Source: Rhodococcus sp. OK302 (lineage in GTDB: Bacteria > Actinomycetota > Actinomycetes > Mycobacteriales > Mycobacteriaceae). Taken from it: a DNA stretch of 64,000 nt. The position numbers and the translations under genes were made by a program. The notes beneath the pieces are model-generated. The model saw only the letters and a program-made list of their open reading frames with translations. It had not been told where the DNA came from and did not search any database. Every line of letters starts with the position of its first letter. Position 1 is the first letter of the stretch. This document shows, in pieces, positions 35,777-45,616 of the stretch. The stretch is from the NCBI RefSeq assembly GCF_002245895.1, contig NZ_NPJZ01000001.1:620001-684000 (forward strand). The letters run 5' to 3'.

Positions 35777-37018
35777 ATGCAACTCAACACCCGCATATCG
35801 CGGAGCCTCACCCTCGCCGCATCGGTAGGCCTCTCACTCACTCTCGCTGCCGGATGCTCGTCCGGCACCGGCGACTCTTCGCAGCCGGAAACCGGCACCA
35901 CCGCAACAGCTCCCAAGGAACAGTCGTCCGCAACACCTCGTCTTGCCGTGTCCTACGACGGTGGAGTTCTCATTCTTGACGCGACCACGCTCGATACCGT
36001 GGGCAGGACTGAGATCGACGGATTCATCCGACTCAACCCTGCCGGCGACGGTCGCCATGTCATAGTTTCCGCGGGCGAGAATTTCAAGGTGCTCGACACC
36101 GGCACGTGGTTGTCGACTCATGGTGACCATTCCCATTACTACACAGCCGATCCCGCGATGACAGACGTTGAATTCGCCGCCAACGAACCGGGACACGTCG
36201 TGCACCACGCCGGAAAAACCGTCCTGTTCAACGACGGATCAGGCCTCGTAGAAATTTTTGATCCGACACAATTGGCAAAACGTCAACCGCGCGTCGAGAC
36301 CTTTACGGCGCCCGAGCCTCACCACGGTGTAGCTGTCGCACTGGCCAACGGAAATCTGCTGACAACTATCGGAAATTCCGAGTCTCGCAACGGCATTGCC
36401 GTACTCGATGCCGACCGCAAGGAAATACTACGCAACGAACAGTGCCCCGGCATCCACGGTGAAGCCGTTGCCGCCGGCGAAGCGATTGTCCTGGGCTGCC
36501 AGGACGGACTCCTCGTCTACAAGGACGGCGCTATCACCAAGGTTCAGAGCCCAGACCCGTACGGCCGGATCGGAAATCAGGCCGGGTCCGAGGAATCGGA
36601 GATTGTCCTGGGTGACTACAAAACTGACCCCAAGGCAGAACTCGAACGCCCGCAGCGAATTTCGTTGACCAACACGTCGACCTCGGAGCTGAAACTGGTC
36701 GACCTCGGAACCAGTTACACCTTCCGGTCGCTGGGTCGTGGACCACACGGAGAAGCATTGATTCTCGGCACCGACGGCGCTATCCACGTCATCGACCCGC
36801 ACTCGGGTGCGGTGATCAACAAGATTGCGGTAATCGGCGAATGGACCGAACCCACGGAGTGGCAAGACCCTCGCCCAACGCTCTTCGTCCGCGACCACAC
36901 GGCCTACGTCACCGATCCCACTTCGAAGACGCTGATCGCCGTCAACCTCGAAGACGGCAGCATCGCCGCACAGGCAACACTCGATCACACTCCCAACGAA
37001 TTGACCGGCGTCAGCTAA
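35777..37018 (+). CDS. aztD: AztD-like zinc metallochaperone lipoprotein
   Basis: 413 residues with a lipoprotein signal (lipobox LAAGC at about residue 27) and a Ser/Thr-rich linker. The rest is a beta-propeller-like repeat protein with His-rich metal sites: THGDHSHYY, EPGHVVHHAGK, EPHHGVAV and IHGEAV. This matches AztD, which binds zinc outside the membrane and hands it to the AztC solute-binding protein. No aztABC lies in the window, so AztD stands alone here. A Zur-like site upstream fits induction by zinc starvation. It overlaps the next gene, on the opposite strand, by 4 bp. Confidence 0.82.
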   Translation: MQLNTRISRSLTLAASVGLSLTLAAGCSSGTGDSSQPETGTTATAPKEQSSATPRLAVSYDGGVLILDATTLDTVGRTEIDGFIRLNPAGDGRHVIVSAGENFKVLDTGTWLSTHGDHSHYYTADPAMTDVEFAANEPGHVVHHAGKTVLFNDGSGLVEIFDPTQLAKRQPRVETFTAPEPHHGVAVALANGNLLTTIGNSESRNGIAVLDADRKEILRNEQCPGIHGEAVAAGEAIVLGCQDGLLVYKDGAITKVQSPDPYGRIGNQAGSEESEIVLGDYKTDPKAELERPQRISLTNTSTSELKLVDLGTSYTFRSLGRGPHGEALILGTDGAIHVIDPHSGAVINKIAVIGEWTEPTEWQDPRPTLFVRDHTAYVTDPTSKTLIAVNLEDGSIAAQATLDHTPNELTGVS

Positions 37019-37443
37019 CGCGGTTCCTCGGGACCACCGGTACGGCCCTCCTCCGTCGATCGCGGCTCTCCCGGTTCAGGAACGCCATGTTTCGGCGTTG
37101 CAGGATCGATAGTGTCAGCATGGTCCTGGAGCCGATTCAACTCTTCCCTCGAACTGGCTGCCTCCCTCCGATGCTCGGCCGCATGCTGTTGCAAGGCTGA
37201 GGCTTCCGCAGATTTTGCGTCGGCTTCAGCCTGCACCATGCGCGCTTTTGCCGCACTCTCCTCGGCCCGCGCTTCCCGCTGACCGACCTGGAGCGACCTA
37301 TCCGCCACGTCTTCACGAATCTCTTGCGCCTCGGCGTGCCGACGCTCGTTACGCTTGTTTCGCGCGACCCACGCGAGTGCCGCCACGATCACGATCACTA
37401 CGACCACGGCAACAACAATCCAGACAATGCTGCTGGTACTCAT
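37015..37443 (-). CDS. Small membrane-anchored coiled-coil protein
   Basis: 142 residues from ATG 37443 (the frame opens at 37485 without support). One N-terminal transmembrane helix (SSIVWIVVAVVVVIVIVAAL) is followed by a charged, Ala/Glu/Arg-rich helix of about 85 residues that should form a coiled coil (QVGQREARAEESAAKARMVQ) and a Pro/Gly-rich tail. No enzyme motif. Convergent with aztD (4-bp overlap). Function unknown. Confidence 0.65.
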   Translation of the reverse strand: MSTSSIVWIVVAVVVVIVIVAALAWVARNKRNERRHAEAQEIREDVADRSLQVGQREARAEESAAKARMVQAEADAKSAEASALQQHAAEHRREAASSREELNRLQDHADTIDPATPKHGVPEPGEPRSTEEGRTGGPEEPR

Positions 37444-37500
37444 ACTCCGAGTGGTACCCACCGGCGCAGTTCTCACACACGGCACGGAGTCAATTCGAGA

Positions 37501-38448
37501 CTACTCAGGAGTCCCACCAGCGAGGAGCGTCGGCAGATCAGGATGGCCGAATAGTCCCGGCACACCACCGGTATGAAGGAAGACCGTCCGGGAACCCGCA
37601 CTGATCACGTTGTCAGCAACCAGTGTCGTCAAACCGGCAAAAGCGCGGCCGGTGTACGTGGGATCGAGAAAGATCCCTTCGGTTCGGGCAAGTCGACGGA
37701 TCGCGTTACTCGATCCGTCGGTCAACGTCGAATAGCCCTGCCCGACATGATCACGCATGATCTGCAATTCTTCGGCACGAACCACCGGCCCGGGCATTTC
37801 GTCCAGTAGCGCGGCAACAACTGCGCCAGGATCGCTCACAGCACCGACATCGACGCCGATCACGCGTTCCGGACCCAGATGGGCAACCAGACCTGCCATT
37901 GTTCCGCCGGAACCGACGGCCACCACGACGCGGTCGAAGCCCTCGATCTGTTCTTCGATTTCACGCGCGCAGTCGACGTATCCCTGCGCCGAGATCGCAC
38001 TCGTGCCACCGAAAGGAATCACGAACGGCACCCCTCCGGAACGAGCAACGTCCTCGGCGATACTCGCGACTGCCGATCCACTCTCGCTGCCTGCCCAGAC
38101 GATCTCTGCTCCGGCTATCTCATCGAGTACGAGGTTGCCCTGCGTCGTTTCCGGCCGAGCACCACCGAGCACCAAGATGCACTTCAGGCCAAGCCGAGCG
38201 GCAGCGGCTGCCGTCAATCTCGCGTGATTGCTTTGTGGTGCACCGGAAGTAATCAAAGTCGTCGTGCCGGACGCCAAGGCCTGAGCGCAGCTGTACTGCA
38301 GTTTCCGTATCTTGTTACCGCCGCCGCCGAGTCCGGTGACGTCGTCACGTTTGATCCACAGATCGTTCGGGCCAAGCCCCAGCGACTCAGCCGCTCGGGG
38401 GATGCGTTCGAGCGGTGTCGGCCAGCTACCAAGGGAGATCGGGGTCAT
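37501..38448 (-). CDS. D-cysteine desulfhydrase / ACC-deaminase-like PLP enzyme
   Basis: 315 residues, fold type II PLP enzyme: TPLERIPRAAESLGLGPNDL, the PLP lysine in GGGGNKIRKLQY, SGAPQSNHARLTAAAAARLG and the phosphate-binding VGSGGTMAGLVAHL. D-cysteine desulfhydrases degrade D-cysteine to pyruvate, ammonia and sulfide; close relatives open 1-aminocyclopropane-1-carboxylate. Substrate choice needs residues I cannot rank by eye. Divergent from the dienelactone-hydrolase-type gene. Confidence 0.85.
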   Translation of the reverse strand: MTPISLGSWPTPLERIPRAAESLGLGPNDLWIKRDDVTGLGGGGNKIRKLQYSCAQALASGTTTLITSGAPQSNHARLTAAAAARLGLKCILVLGGARPETTQGNLVLDEIAGAEIVWAGSESGSAVASIAEDVARSGGVPFVIPFGGTSAISAQGYVDCAREIEEQIEGFDRVVVAVGSGGTMAGLVAHLGPERVIGVDVGAVSDPGAVVAALLDEMPGPVVRAEELQIMRDHVGQGYSTLTDGSSNAIRRLARTEGIFLDPTYTGRAFAGLTTLVADNVISAGSRTVFLHTGGVPGLFGHPDLPTLLAGGTPE

Positions 38449-38503
38449 GGATGTCAGCGTAGCGGGCCGGGATGTTCGGTCATTTGTGGTTTACAGTCGA
38501 AGA

Positions 38504-39187
38504 ATGGGCACCTTGAAAACAACTGTGGCCGACGTACCGCTGACTGTCGGCACACCGGATCATGCGGTAGCGCTGGGGAAAGCGGTGATCGTCCTACAGG
38601 AGGCGTGGGGCATCAACGCTCATATCGAGAGTATCCTGACGCGTCTCGCCGACGCCGGGTATCTCGCCGTCGCTCCGCACCTCTACCACCGCGGATCACA
38701 CACGTCCTTCAGCGATTTCCCTTCCGCCAAGGAAGCGCTTATGGCGTTGAACAGCAAAGACATCGGCCATGATGTACGCGCCGCCGTCGCATACTGCAAA
38801 TCCGAGGGAGCCGATACAATCGGCTCCCTCGGATTCTGCATGGGTGGAACAGTGTCGCTGTGGTGTGCGGCCGAACCCCTCGTCGACGCGGCCGTCACCT
38901 ATTACGGCGGCGCGGTCACCGAATCACGGTGGGATGGAATCCCTGCTGGTTCCGAACTCGCTGCGCAACTGAAGGTCCCGTGGCTCGGACACTACGGGGA
39001 CCTCGACCCGAGCATTCCGCCTGAATCCGTCGAGCAGTTGCGGTCACGCGCTTCGGAGCTTGCCAACGTGCGCCGATACTCCGATGCCGGACATGCCTTC
39101 AACAACGACACCTCTAGCCATTATGCCCCTGAAGCCGCCGATCTCGCCTGGTCGCGCACTATGGAGTTCTTCGCAAAGACACTCTGA
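38504..39187 (+). CDS. Dienelactone hydrolase family protein
   Basis: 227 residues from ATG 38504, giving the common start MGTLKTTVADVPL; an in-frame ATG 38447 lies within the divergent promoter. Alpha/beta-hydrolase with Cys nucleophile GSLGFCMGG, Asp in GHYGDLDPSIP and His in SDAGHAFNN, i.e. the Cys-Asp-His triad of dienelactone hydrolases. It may act on a lactone of the chloro-aromatic or muconate type or on another ester. It is not adjacent to cat genes, so the pathway link is open. Confidence 0.85.
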   Translation: MGTLKTTVADVPLTVGTPDHAVALGKAVIVLQEAWGINAHIESILTRLADAGYLAVAPHLYHRGSHTSFSDFPSAKEALMALNSKDIGHDVRAAVAYCKSEGADTIGSLGFCMGGTVSLWCAAEPLVDAAVTYYGGAVTESRWDGIPAGSELAAQLKVPWLGHYGDLDPSIPPESVEQLRSRASELANVRRYSDAGHAFNNDTSSHYAPEAADLAWSRTMEFFAKTL

Positions 39188-39199
39188 ATCCGTGGCAGA

Positions 39200-40633
39200 T
39201 CAGGGAACTCGCTTGACGACGGTCCCGGTGATTTCATCCTCGACCTGATCAGCATTCAAAGCTTGACTGCGTGCCCGCCGTGAACGAGTGAGGTAGAAGA
39301 TGGCGATGGCAGCCAGTACAAACGGCACACCGAACACCAAGGTCATCTTGAAAGACTCAACCCACAGGGTTGTCAACATGATCGCGACCATCAGGCCACC
39401 ACCGAGAATTGTGCCGACGGGGAAACCCGGAATCGTGAAGGACAGTTTGGTTCCCTCTGCCTTCATCCGCTTACGGAAGAACCAGTGTGTGACGAAGATC
39501 AGCAACCACGTCGCCATGGCACCGAACATCGACAGCGAGATCATCAACGTGAATGCCTGCTCCGGAAAGAGCACGTAGACAACGGTCGCGACAGCGATGC
39601 CTGACGTCGACAGCAGCAACGCATTGACCGGTGAACCGTTAGCACGCACCTTGCCCAAAATCTTCGGGGCATCACCGGCGCGAGACAGGCTGAACATCAT
39701 GCGCGAGGACACGTACAGCTGACTGTTCATTGCCGACAACGCAGCGATGATGACCACGAAGTTGAGAACACTGTCTGCGCCCGGAATGTTGATAACCTGC
39801 ATCACTGTAACGAACGGGCTTCCGCCACTGAGAATCTTGTCCATCGGCGCGATAGCCACGATCAGGCCGAGGGTCGCGATGTAGAAGACGAAGAGACGCA
39901 CGATCGTGACACGGAAGGCCTTCTTGACGGCTACAGCCGGGTTCTCCGCCTCGCCGGCCGCGATCGCGATCATCTCGATACTGAGGTAGCTGAAGATCGA
40001 TACGATCACGGCAAACCACATACCGGAGAAGCCATTCGGCATGAATCCGCCACCACTGGTGTAGTTGTGGAACCCGTAGTCGGGGTTTCCGCTGCCGAAC
40101 ACAACATAGGCGGCCATGATGATGAAAGCCACGATGGCAAACACCTTGATGGTCGAGAACCAGTACTCCATCGTTCCGAACGCCTTGACGTTGAACATAT
40201 TCACACCGATCAGCACTGCGGAGAACAGCACGATCCAGATCCACTGCGGTATGTCCGCAAACCAGAACTGCATGTATTCACCGATAGCGGTGACTTCGGT
40301 TCCCACCGCGAGGACAATGCATGACCAATACAGGTACCGGACGAGAAAGCCGATAAGCGGGCTGACGTAATACTCGGCATAGGCTCCGAACGATCCCGAA
40401 GTTGCGTGCGCAACAGTCATTTCCGCCAGTGCGCCCATCAGGAGCAGCGCGATCAAACCGCCGATGGCGTAACTGATGATCACGCTCGGGCCGGCAAACC
40501 CGATCGCGAACTTACTACCGAGGAAGAGCCCGGTTCCGATCGCACCACCAAGTGCAATCATGCTCATCTGACGCGCGCCGAGCTCTTGTTTCAAGCCGGA
40601 TTCACGTTGCTGAATGTTCTTGAAATCACTCAC
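39200..40633 (-). CDS. APC-family amino acid permease in the kynurenine operon
   Basis: 477 residues, 12 helices. The APC/AAT signature is at the N-terminus: LGARQMSMIALGGAIGTGLFLGS, with ATSGSFGAYAEYYVSPLIG. Relatives transport GABA, aromatic or other amino acids. It lies 54 bp downstream of kynU on the same strand, so the substrate is probably tryptophan, kynurenine or a product of that pathway (inference). An AT-poor gap of 12 bp separates it from the convergent hydrolase gene. Confidence 0.88.
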   Translation of the reverse strand: MSDFKNIQQRESGLKQELGARQMSMIALGGAIGTGLFLGSKFAIGFAGPSVIISYAIGGLIALLLMGALAEMTVAHATSGSFGAYAEYYVSPLIGFLVRYLYWSCIVLAVGTEVTAIGEYMQFWFADIPQWIWIVLFSAVLIGVNMFNVKAFGTMEYWFSTIKVFAIVAFIIMAAYVVFGSGNPDYGFHNYTSGGGFMPNGFSGMWFAVIVSIFSYLSIEMIAIAAGEAENPAVAVKKAFRVTIVRLFVFYIATLGLIVAIAPMDKILSGGSPFVTVMQVINIPGADSVLNFVVIIAALSAMNSQLYVSSRMMFSLSRAGDAPKILGKVRANGSPVNALLLSTSGIAVATVVYVLFPEQAFTLMISLSMFGAMATWLLIFVTHWFFRKRMKAEGTKLSFTIPGFPVGTILGGGLMVAIMLTTLWVESFKMTLVFGVPFVLAAIAIFYLTRSRRARSQALNADQVEDEITGTVVKRVP

Positions 40634-40687
40634 GAATTGTTCCTTAGGAAAGGCGGTTCCACCGGACCGCAGGGGTTCTTCAGACGA

Positions 40688-41953
40688 TCAGGTGACTGCA
40701 TCACGCTCGCGGAACTCTGCGGTGTCCCACGTCTTGTTCTCGAGGATGTCACGAAGAACATCCACTGCATTCCAAACATCGACATAGCCGATGTACAACG
40801 GCGTGATACCGAAACGGAGGACACCAGGTTCGCGGTAGTCGCCGATGACACCGCGGCTGATGAGCGCCTTCATGATCGAATATCCCTCAGCGTGAACAAA
40901 ACTCACGTGGGATCCCCGAGACGCGTGATCGCGAGGAGTGATCAGCTTCAGATCGAACCCGCCACAATGCTGTTCGACGAGATCTATGAACAAGTCCGTC
41001 AATGCCAGAGACTTCTGGCGTACGGCACTCATGTCTGCGTCCAAGGCAATGTCGAGGCCACATTCCACCAGCGACAGTGATGTCATCGGCTGCGTGCCGA
41101 TGAGGAACCGCCGGATTCCGGAATGTGCCTCATATCCGGGCTCCATCGCGAAAGGCCTTGCATGGCCCCACCATCCGGACAGAGGCTGCTGACCCAAGTG
41201 CAGGTTGCGCTCGTTCACCCAAATGAATGCCGGCGATCCGGGTCCACCGTTGAGGTACTTGTACGTGCATCCGACCGCAAAATCGGCGTCGCAGCCGACC
41301 AGATCGATCTCGAGGGCGCCCGCAGAATGTGCCAGGTCCCAGATCATCAGTGCGCCGCGCTCATGCACCTGCGCGGTGACTGCAGACATGTCGTACAGAT
41401 TTCCGGTGCGATAGTTCGCGTGGGACAGCATCACGACCGCGGTATCGGAGTCGACGACGGTCGACAGTTCCGCCGGGTCATCGATCAAACGCAGCTCGTA
41501 CCCCCGGTCGAGGAAGCCGATGATGCCTTCCGCGATATAGAGATCCGTTGGAAAGTTGTCACGCTCGGACACGATCACCCGCCGGGCGGGCTGATTCTGC
41601 TCCGCAATGGTCAGCGCTGAAGCGAGCGCCTTGAACAGGTTGATCGACGTCGAATCGGTGACCACCACTTGACCCGCGCCGGCACCGATCAACGGAGCCA
41701 GCTTGTCCCCGAGCCTGGTCGGCAGGTCAAACCATCCGGCCGTATTCCAGCTCCGAATCAGGCCGATTCCCCACTCGTCTCGAATCACGCGTTCGGCACA
41801 CGCCGCTGCGCTGCGCGGTTTTGCACCGAGTGAATTGCCGTCTAGGTAGATCACGCCTTCGGGAATCTCGAACTGGTCGCGGAATGCGTGCAAAGGATCG
41901 TCGAGGTCGAACTGCACGCAATCCGCTTGCGAGAGAACTTCTGTCGCTGTCAT
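40688..41953 (-). CDS. kynU: Kynureninase
   Basis: 421 residues from ATG 41953 with GGAG at about 41967. PLP enzyme of fold type [18 protein letters not shown] at the start, [32 protein letters not shown] and the PLP lysine in [14 protein letters not shown]. It hydrolyses L-kynurenine to anthranilate and L-alanine. It sits between kynB and the permease. Tryptophan 2,3-dioxygenase (KynA) is not encoded here, so the pathway's first step must be supplied from elsewhere. Confidence 0.95.
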   Translation of the reverse strand: MTATEVLSQADCVQFDLDDPLHAFRDQFEIPEGVIYLDGNSLGAKPRSAAACAERVIRDEWGIGLIRSWNTAGWFDLPTRLGDKLAPLIGAGAGQVVVTDSTSINLFKALASALTIAEQNQPARRVIVSERDNFPTDLYIAEGIIGFLDRGYELRLIDDPAELSTVVDSDTAVVMLSHANYRTGNLYDMSAVTAQVHERGALMIWDLAHSAGALEIDLVGCDADFAVGCTYKYLNGGPGSPAFIWVNERNLHLGQQPLSGWWGHARPFAMEPGYEAHSGIRRFLIGTQPMTSLSLVECGLDIALDADMSAVRQKSLALTDLFIDLVEQHCGGFDLKLITPRDHASRGSHVSFVHAEGYSIMKALISRGVIGDYREPGVLRFGITPLYIGYVDVWNAVDVLRDILENKTWDTAEFRERDAVT

Positions 41954-42008
41954 GGTGGTAGCTCTCCTAGTGAATGGTGTTGTCGAAAGAATCAAGGCAG
42001 TGTCGTGA

Positions 42009-42674
42009 TCAGGGCAGTGTCCGCAGCACTGCCCGTACCGGACTCGCATCGAGGTTGCGAAATTTCAATGGCAGCGCAATCAGCTCGTACCGGCCCTCGG
42101 TTACGTCGTCGAGGCAGAGCCCTTCGAGAATCGATATTCCTCGATCGTTCGCTGCATGATGCGCGTCCATGGACTTACTTGTCATCGGATCGAACGACGC
42201 TCCGTCGATTCCGATCAACTGGCCACCCCGGTCCGCGAACCAATGGATCAGTTCCGCGGCGACACCGAAAAAATTGCTGTCCCATTGGGTCGGATAGTGC
42301 TCGTAGGTTCGAAGGATCAGCCGCGGCGCCGATAGTCCGCCGATTCGGGCCAGGGCAATCTCGAGGTCGGCAATGCCGGGTGCGCCCTCACAAGCCGTCA
42401 GATCGAGCACCAGCGCCTCACCCAGGTAAGGCTCGAGCGGGACATCCCCGATCGATGCACCGTCGATACGGGTGTGTGCCGGCGCATCCGCATGCGCGCC
42501 GACGTGTGGCGTCGTGCAAAACTTGCTGACGCTGACCACATCATTGCCGTTCATATCAAGGGTCGAGGTCCGAGAGAACGCAGTATCACCGGGCCATACC
42601 GGCGAGGTCTCGGAGATAGCCGGACTGATGTCGATCAGTTCCCTGACCTGGCGCGGATTGTTCACTGGATGCAT
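42009..42674 (-). CDS. kynB: Kynurenine formamidase (arylformamidase) KynB
   Basis: 221 residues from ATG 42674, preceded by GGAGAGG. Cyclase-family fold: [19 protein letters not shown], the metal-binding motif [13 protein letters not shown], and [19 protein letters not shown]. KynB is a metal-dependent hydrolase that deformylates N-formylkynurenine. First gene of kynB-kynU-permease, divergent from the Lrp-type regulator. Confidence 0.93.
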   Translation of the reverse strand: MHPVNNPRQVRELIDISPAISETSPVWPGDTAFSRTSTLDMNGNDVVSVSKFCTTPHVGAHADAPAHTRIDGASIGDVPLEPYLGEALVLDLTACEGAPGIADLEIALARIGGLSAPRLILRTYEHYPTQWDSNFFGVAAELIHWFADRGGQLIGIDGASFDPMTSKSMDAHHAANDRGISILEGLCLDDVTEGRYELIALPLKFRNLDASPVRAVLRTLP

Positions 42675-42813
42675 CGAGGCCTCTCCGCGCAAGCGCAGGA
42701 ACTGTGATGGGAATCGCCAATTTGATGATTCGGGGTGCTCGGCAAAAGTTAGAATCATCGGCACCTGCGGTCAATAGTCACTGAACATCTTGGATGACAG
42801 AGGGAGAAATTGA

Positions 42814-43305
42814 ATGATAAATGCGATCGAGAGCGCCGCAGCGATGGTTCGATCGAATCATGTTCGGCTCGACGAGATCGATACGTCGATTATTCGGGAG
42901 TTGGTTCACGACGCCCGAATTCCCAACAATGCATTGGCTGAAAAAGTCGGAATTGCCCCTTCTACCGCACTTGCCCGAATGCGTGCGCTCCGAGAATCAG
43001 GCGTCATCAAGGGCTTTCATGCAGATATCGATCTGGAGATGCTCGGCCTCGAGATCTCTGCCATGGTGTCCGTTTTGATTCACTCACATGCCCGAAGTCG
43101 AATGACTGAAATAGCCGAACGCATCAGCAAATTAGACTCGGTTCAGCGAGTATTTCTCATCAGCGGGGATCGCGATCTATTAGTTCACATTTCGTGCGAA
43201 TCGCCCTCCCGACTCAGAGACTTCGTGAGCACCCACCTCAATGATCCCGCGATCGCGAATACACAGACCAACTTGATCTTCAGCGAACTACAACACCATC
43301 ACTAG
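42814..43305 (+). CDS. kynR: Lrp/AsnC-family regulator of the kyn operon
   Basis: 163 residues, ATG 42814 with GAGGGAG upstream. Lrp-type HTH (LDEIDTSIIRELVHDARIPN, KVGIAPSTALARMRALRESG) and RAM effector domain (SAMVSVLIHSHARSRMTEIA, VFLISGDRDLLVHISC). KynR proteins in proteobacteria activate kyn genes with kynurenine as ligand. The divergent position next to kynB supports the same job here; the ligand is inferred. The 139-bp gap to kynB should hold its operators. Confidence 0.87.
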   Translation: MINAIESAAAMVRSNHVRLDEIDTSIIRELVHDARIPNNALAEKVGIAPSTALARMRALRESGVIKGFHADIDLEMLGLEISAMVSVLIHSHARSRMTEIAERISKLDSVQRVFLISGDRDLLVHISCESPSRLRDFVSTHLNDPAIANTQTNLIFSELQHHH

Positions 43306-43338
43306 GCGCGAAACACGCAAGCACGGATACGACGACTA

Positions 43339-43363
43339 CCCGGCGACCAACTTGGCCGCCGGG
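43339..43363. terminator. Hairpin between convergent kynR and tesB
   Basis: CCCGGCG and its complement flank an 11-base loop between the stops at 43305 (plus) and 43387 (minus). Confidence 0.45.
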
Positions 43364-43386
43364 CATGGAGATTCGGATGAGAGAGG

Positions 43387-44241
43387 TTACTTCGGTAGCG
43401 TGACAAGGCCTTCTTGAGCCACCGTTGCCAGCAGCACGCCGTCACGCGAGTAGATCTTTCCGTGTGAGAGGCCCAAACCGTTTCCGGCAAAAGAAGATTC
43501 CTGAACCAGAGCGATCCACTCGTCGACGCGACCGTCGTTGTGCCACCACATTGCATGGTCGAGGCTCGCGGTGATCACACCGGGGTCTGCCCAGGCTGCG
43601 CCGTTATTACGAAGGATCGGTTCGAGCAGTGTGTAGTCGCACAGGTATGCCAACGCGGCGCGATGGACGTTTGGGTCATCGGGCAGCTGGTCATAAGCCT
43701 TGAGCCACACCGTCTGCCGACGCGTACGCTCACCGGTGGCGGAAGTGTAGATCGCGTCGGGCGAATGCCGGATGTCGAAGCTACGATCGTTTGCCCAGTA
43801 CTGCGCGTCGCGCACCGTGGAATCACCGAGCACCTCCCCGGCAGTCGGCAGATCCTCCGGATTTCCGAGATCGGCCGGCATCGGATCCTGGTGCCGCACA
43901 CCGTCGGATGCGACATGGAAGGAAGCCAGGCCCTGAAAGATCGTCTTGCCCGACTGGACTCCGCGCACCGCTCGCTGCGAGAATCCTCGGCCGTCCCGCA
44001 ACCGGTCGACCTCGTAGACCGTCGGCTCGTGGACATCTCCGGCGCGTAGGAAGTATCCGTGGAACGAATGGACACTGCGATCGTCGGTCACCGTCTTCAT
44101 CGTCGCCGCAACAGCCTGTGCGACAACCTCACCGCCGTAGGCTCGTTCCGACGGGATCACTTGATGGCGGGCGATAAACGCATTCTCTCCGGCGGGTTCG
44201 AAATCCCAGGATGAGAGCATCGGCTTACTGGTGCGACTCAT
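43387..44241 (-). CDS. tesB: Acyl-CoA thioesterase II (TesB type)
   Basis: 284 residues with the double hot-dog fold. Visible are RAYGGEVVAQAVAATMKTV, SVHSFHGYFLRAGD, GRGFSQRAV and the second half ITASLDHAMWWHNDGRVDEW, which contains the catalytic Asp. It hydrolyses acyl-CoA thioesters. It is third in the minus-strand run FAH-cupin-TesB and overlaps the cupin gene by 4 bp, so it probably acts on a pathway CoA ester, not in general fatty acid metabolism (inference). Confidence 0.88.
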   Translation of the reverse strand: MSRTSKPMLSSWDFEPAGENAFIARHQVIPSERAYGGEVVAQAVAATMKTVTDDRSVHSFHGYFLRAGDVHEPTVYEVDRLRDGRGFSQRAVRGVQSGKTIFQGLASFHVASDGVRHQDPMPADLGNPEDLPTAGEVLGDSTVRDAQYWANDRSFDIRHSPDAIYTSATGERTRRQTVWLKAYDQLPDDPNVHRAALAYLCDYTLLEPILRNNGAAWADPGVITASLDHAMWWHNDGRVDEWIALVQESSFAGNGLGLSHGKIYSRDGVLLATVAQEGLVTLPK

Positions 44242-44675
44242 GCGCGTCGGTACCCTTCGAGTGAGGCGTCATCGACGTCAGGGAGGTTGATCACGATATT
44301 GTCCGGAGTACGGGTCGTCAGCCAGATCAACTCTTCGGTCACCGACATGTTGACCTCGACGTGAGGCATGAACGGCGGAACAAAAACGAAGTCACCTTCG
44401 ACCATGTCGACAAACTCGGTGTAGTTCTCTCCGAAGTAGATTCGCCCGAAACCGGTGAGGACGTACCCACCGGTCTCAGCCTCACCATGATGGTGTGGGA
44501 GAGAACGGTAGCCGGGCTCGTTGGTCACTTTTCCGTACCAAATCTTGGTTGCCGGGGTGTGCTGGATGCTCACTCCCGACACCCGATGTGCTCCGCCCGA
44601 TTGCGCGGTGCCCTGGTACTCGTGGCCCTTCCTGGTCACGACAGGGACAACTTCGGTGACAGAATCGTTCGACAT
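44238..44675 (-). CDS. Single-domain cupin, possible ring-cleavage or isomerase enzyme
   Basis: 145 residues from ATG 44675 with AAGGAG upstream. Both cupin motifs are complete: LPHHHGEAETGGYVLTGFG carries His, His and Glu ligands, and GDFVFVPPFMPHVEVN carries the last His. An intact metal site suggests catalysis. It lies between the FAH-type and TesB genes of a putative anthraniloyl-CoA route, where a metal cupin could open a hydroxylated ring (inference). Gentisate dioxygenases are much longer bicupins, so it is not one of those. Confidence 0.8.
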   Translation of the reverse strand: MSNDSVTEVVPVVTRKGHEYQGTAQSGGAHRVSGVSIQHTPATKIWYGKVTNEPGYRSLPHHHGEAETGGYVLTGFGRIYFGENYTEFVDMVEGDFVFVPPFMPHVEVNMSVTEELIWLTTRTPDNIVINLPDVDDASLEGYRRA

Positions 44676-44724
44676 GCGCTGCGCTCCTTCGTACTTGAAT
44701 GTTTGGAAACTCAACCCGACGGGA

Positions 44725-45558
44725 TTACCCGAGGCGGACCGTGTTGGAAATCTTGCCGATTCCCGAGATTTCGACCTCGACAACCGAACCATCAGCCAGG
44801 AAGGTCGGCGGTACCGCGCCGGCACCGACACCACCCGGCGTACCGGTCAGCACCAGATCTCCGGGTGCAAGCTTCGTGAATTGGGATATGTAGGAAAGCA
44901 ATTCGGCAGGGTCGAAAACCAGATCATCAGTTGTGCCAGTCTGAACAACTCGTCCGTCGACCGTGCAGGTAATCGTGGCTCCCGACGCCGGATCGAATTC
45001 GTCGGGCGTGACCATCACCGGCCCGAGCGGGGTTGTTGCGTCAAACGCTTTGCCTTGCAACCACTGCAATGTTCGACGCTGCCAACTGCGCACCGAGATA
45101 TCGTTGGCCACTGTATATCCGGCAATGCCGCGTCGCGCTTCGCTGACGTCCGCGTGGGAGAGGTTCGCGCCGACTACGACGGCAAGTTCCGCCTCCCAGT
45201 CGACGTCAGTGGCGTACACGGGAAGGACTACGTCGTCGTTCGGGCCCGTTAAGGTATCTGCGAACTTCGCAAAAAGCGTCGGAAACTCGGGTTCCTCGCG
45301 ATTCATCTCGCGCACATGTGCTCGATAGTTCAACCCGCAGCAGAGAATCTTCTTCGGATCCGGCACCACCGGCAGCATCTGCACCTGGTCGAGGTTGACC
45401 TTTTCGCCCGATTCCACCGCGCGACTGACCAATTCGGCAAACTCCCCCTCACCGAGAAGTTTGCCGACATCCGCGGAGTCGATCAACCTCGCTCCGTCCG
45501 GCGTCAAGACTGCCGCGCTGGTCTGGCCGTCCGAAAGGCGAACCGAAAGTAGCCGCAT
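44725..45558 (-). CDS. Fumarylacetoacetate hydrolase family protein
   Basis: 277 residues from ATG 45558. FAH fold with KKILCCGLNYRAHVREM, the metal-binding pair VDWEAELAVVVG and NDISVRSWQ, QWLQGKAFDATTPLGPV and LTGTPGGVGAG. Members hydrolyse fumarylpyruvate or acylpyruvates, or decarboxylate, at the end of aromatic ring cleavage. First gene of FAH-cupin-tesB, divergent from the RidA gene over a shared motif. Its natural substrate is inferred to be a ring-cleavage product. Confidence 0.88.
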   Translation of the reverse strand: MRLLSVRLSDGQTSAAVLTPDGARLIDSADVGKLLGEGEFAELVSRAVESGEKVNLDQVQMLPVVPDPKKILCCGLNYRAHVREMNREEPEFPTLFAKFADTLTGPNDDVVLPVYATDVDWEAELAVVVGANLSHADVSEARRGIAGYTVANDISVRSWQRRTLQWLQGKAFDATTPLGPVMVTPDEFDPASGATITCTVDGRVVQTGTTDDLVFDPAELLSYISQFTKLAPGDLVLTGTPGGVGAGAVPPTFLADGSVVEVEISGIGKISNTVRLG

Positions 45559-45616
45559 GCCCCCATGCCTCCATATGTCGAATCGAGTGACAATCTGTTG
45601 CGCTTTGATTACGATA

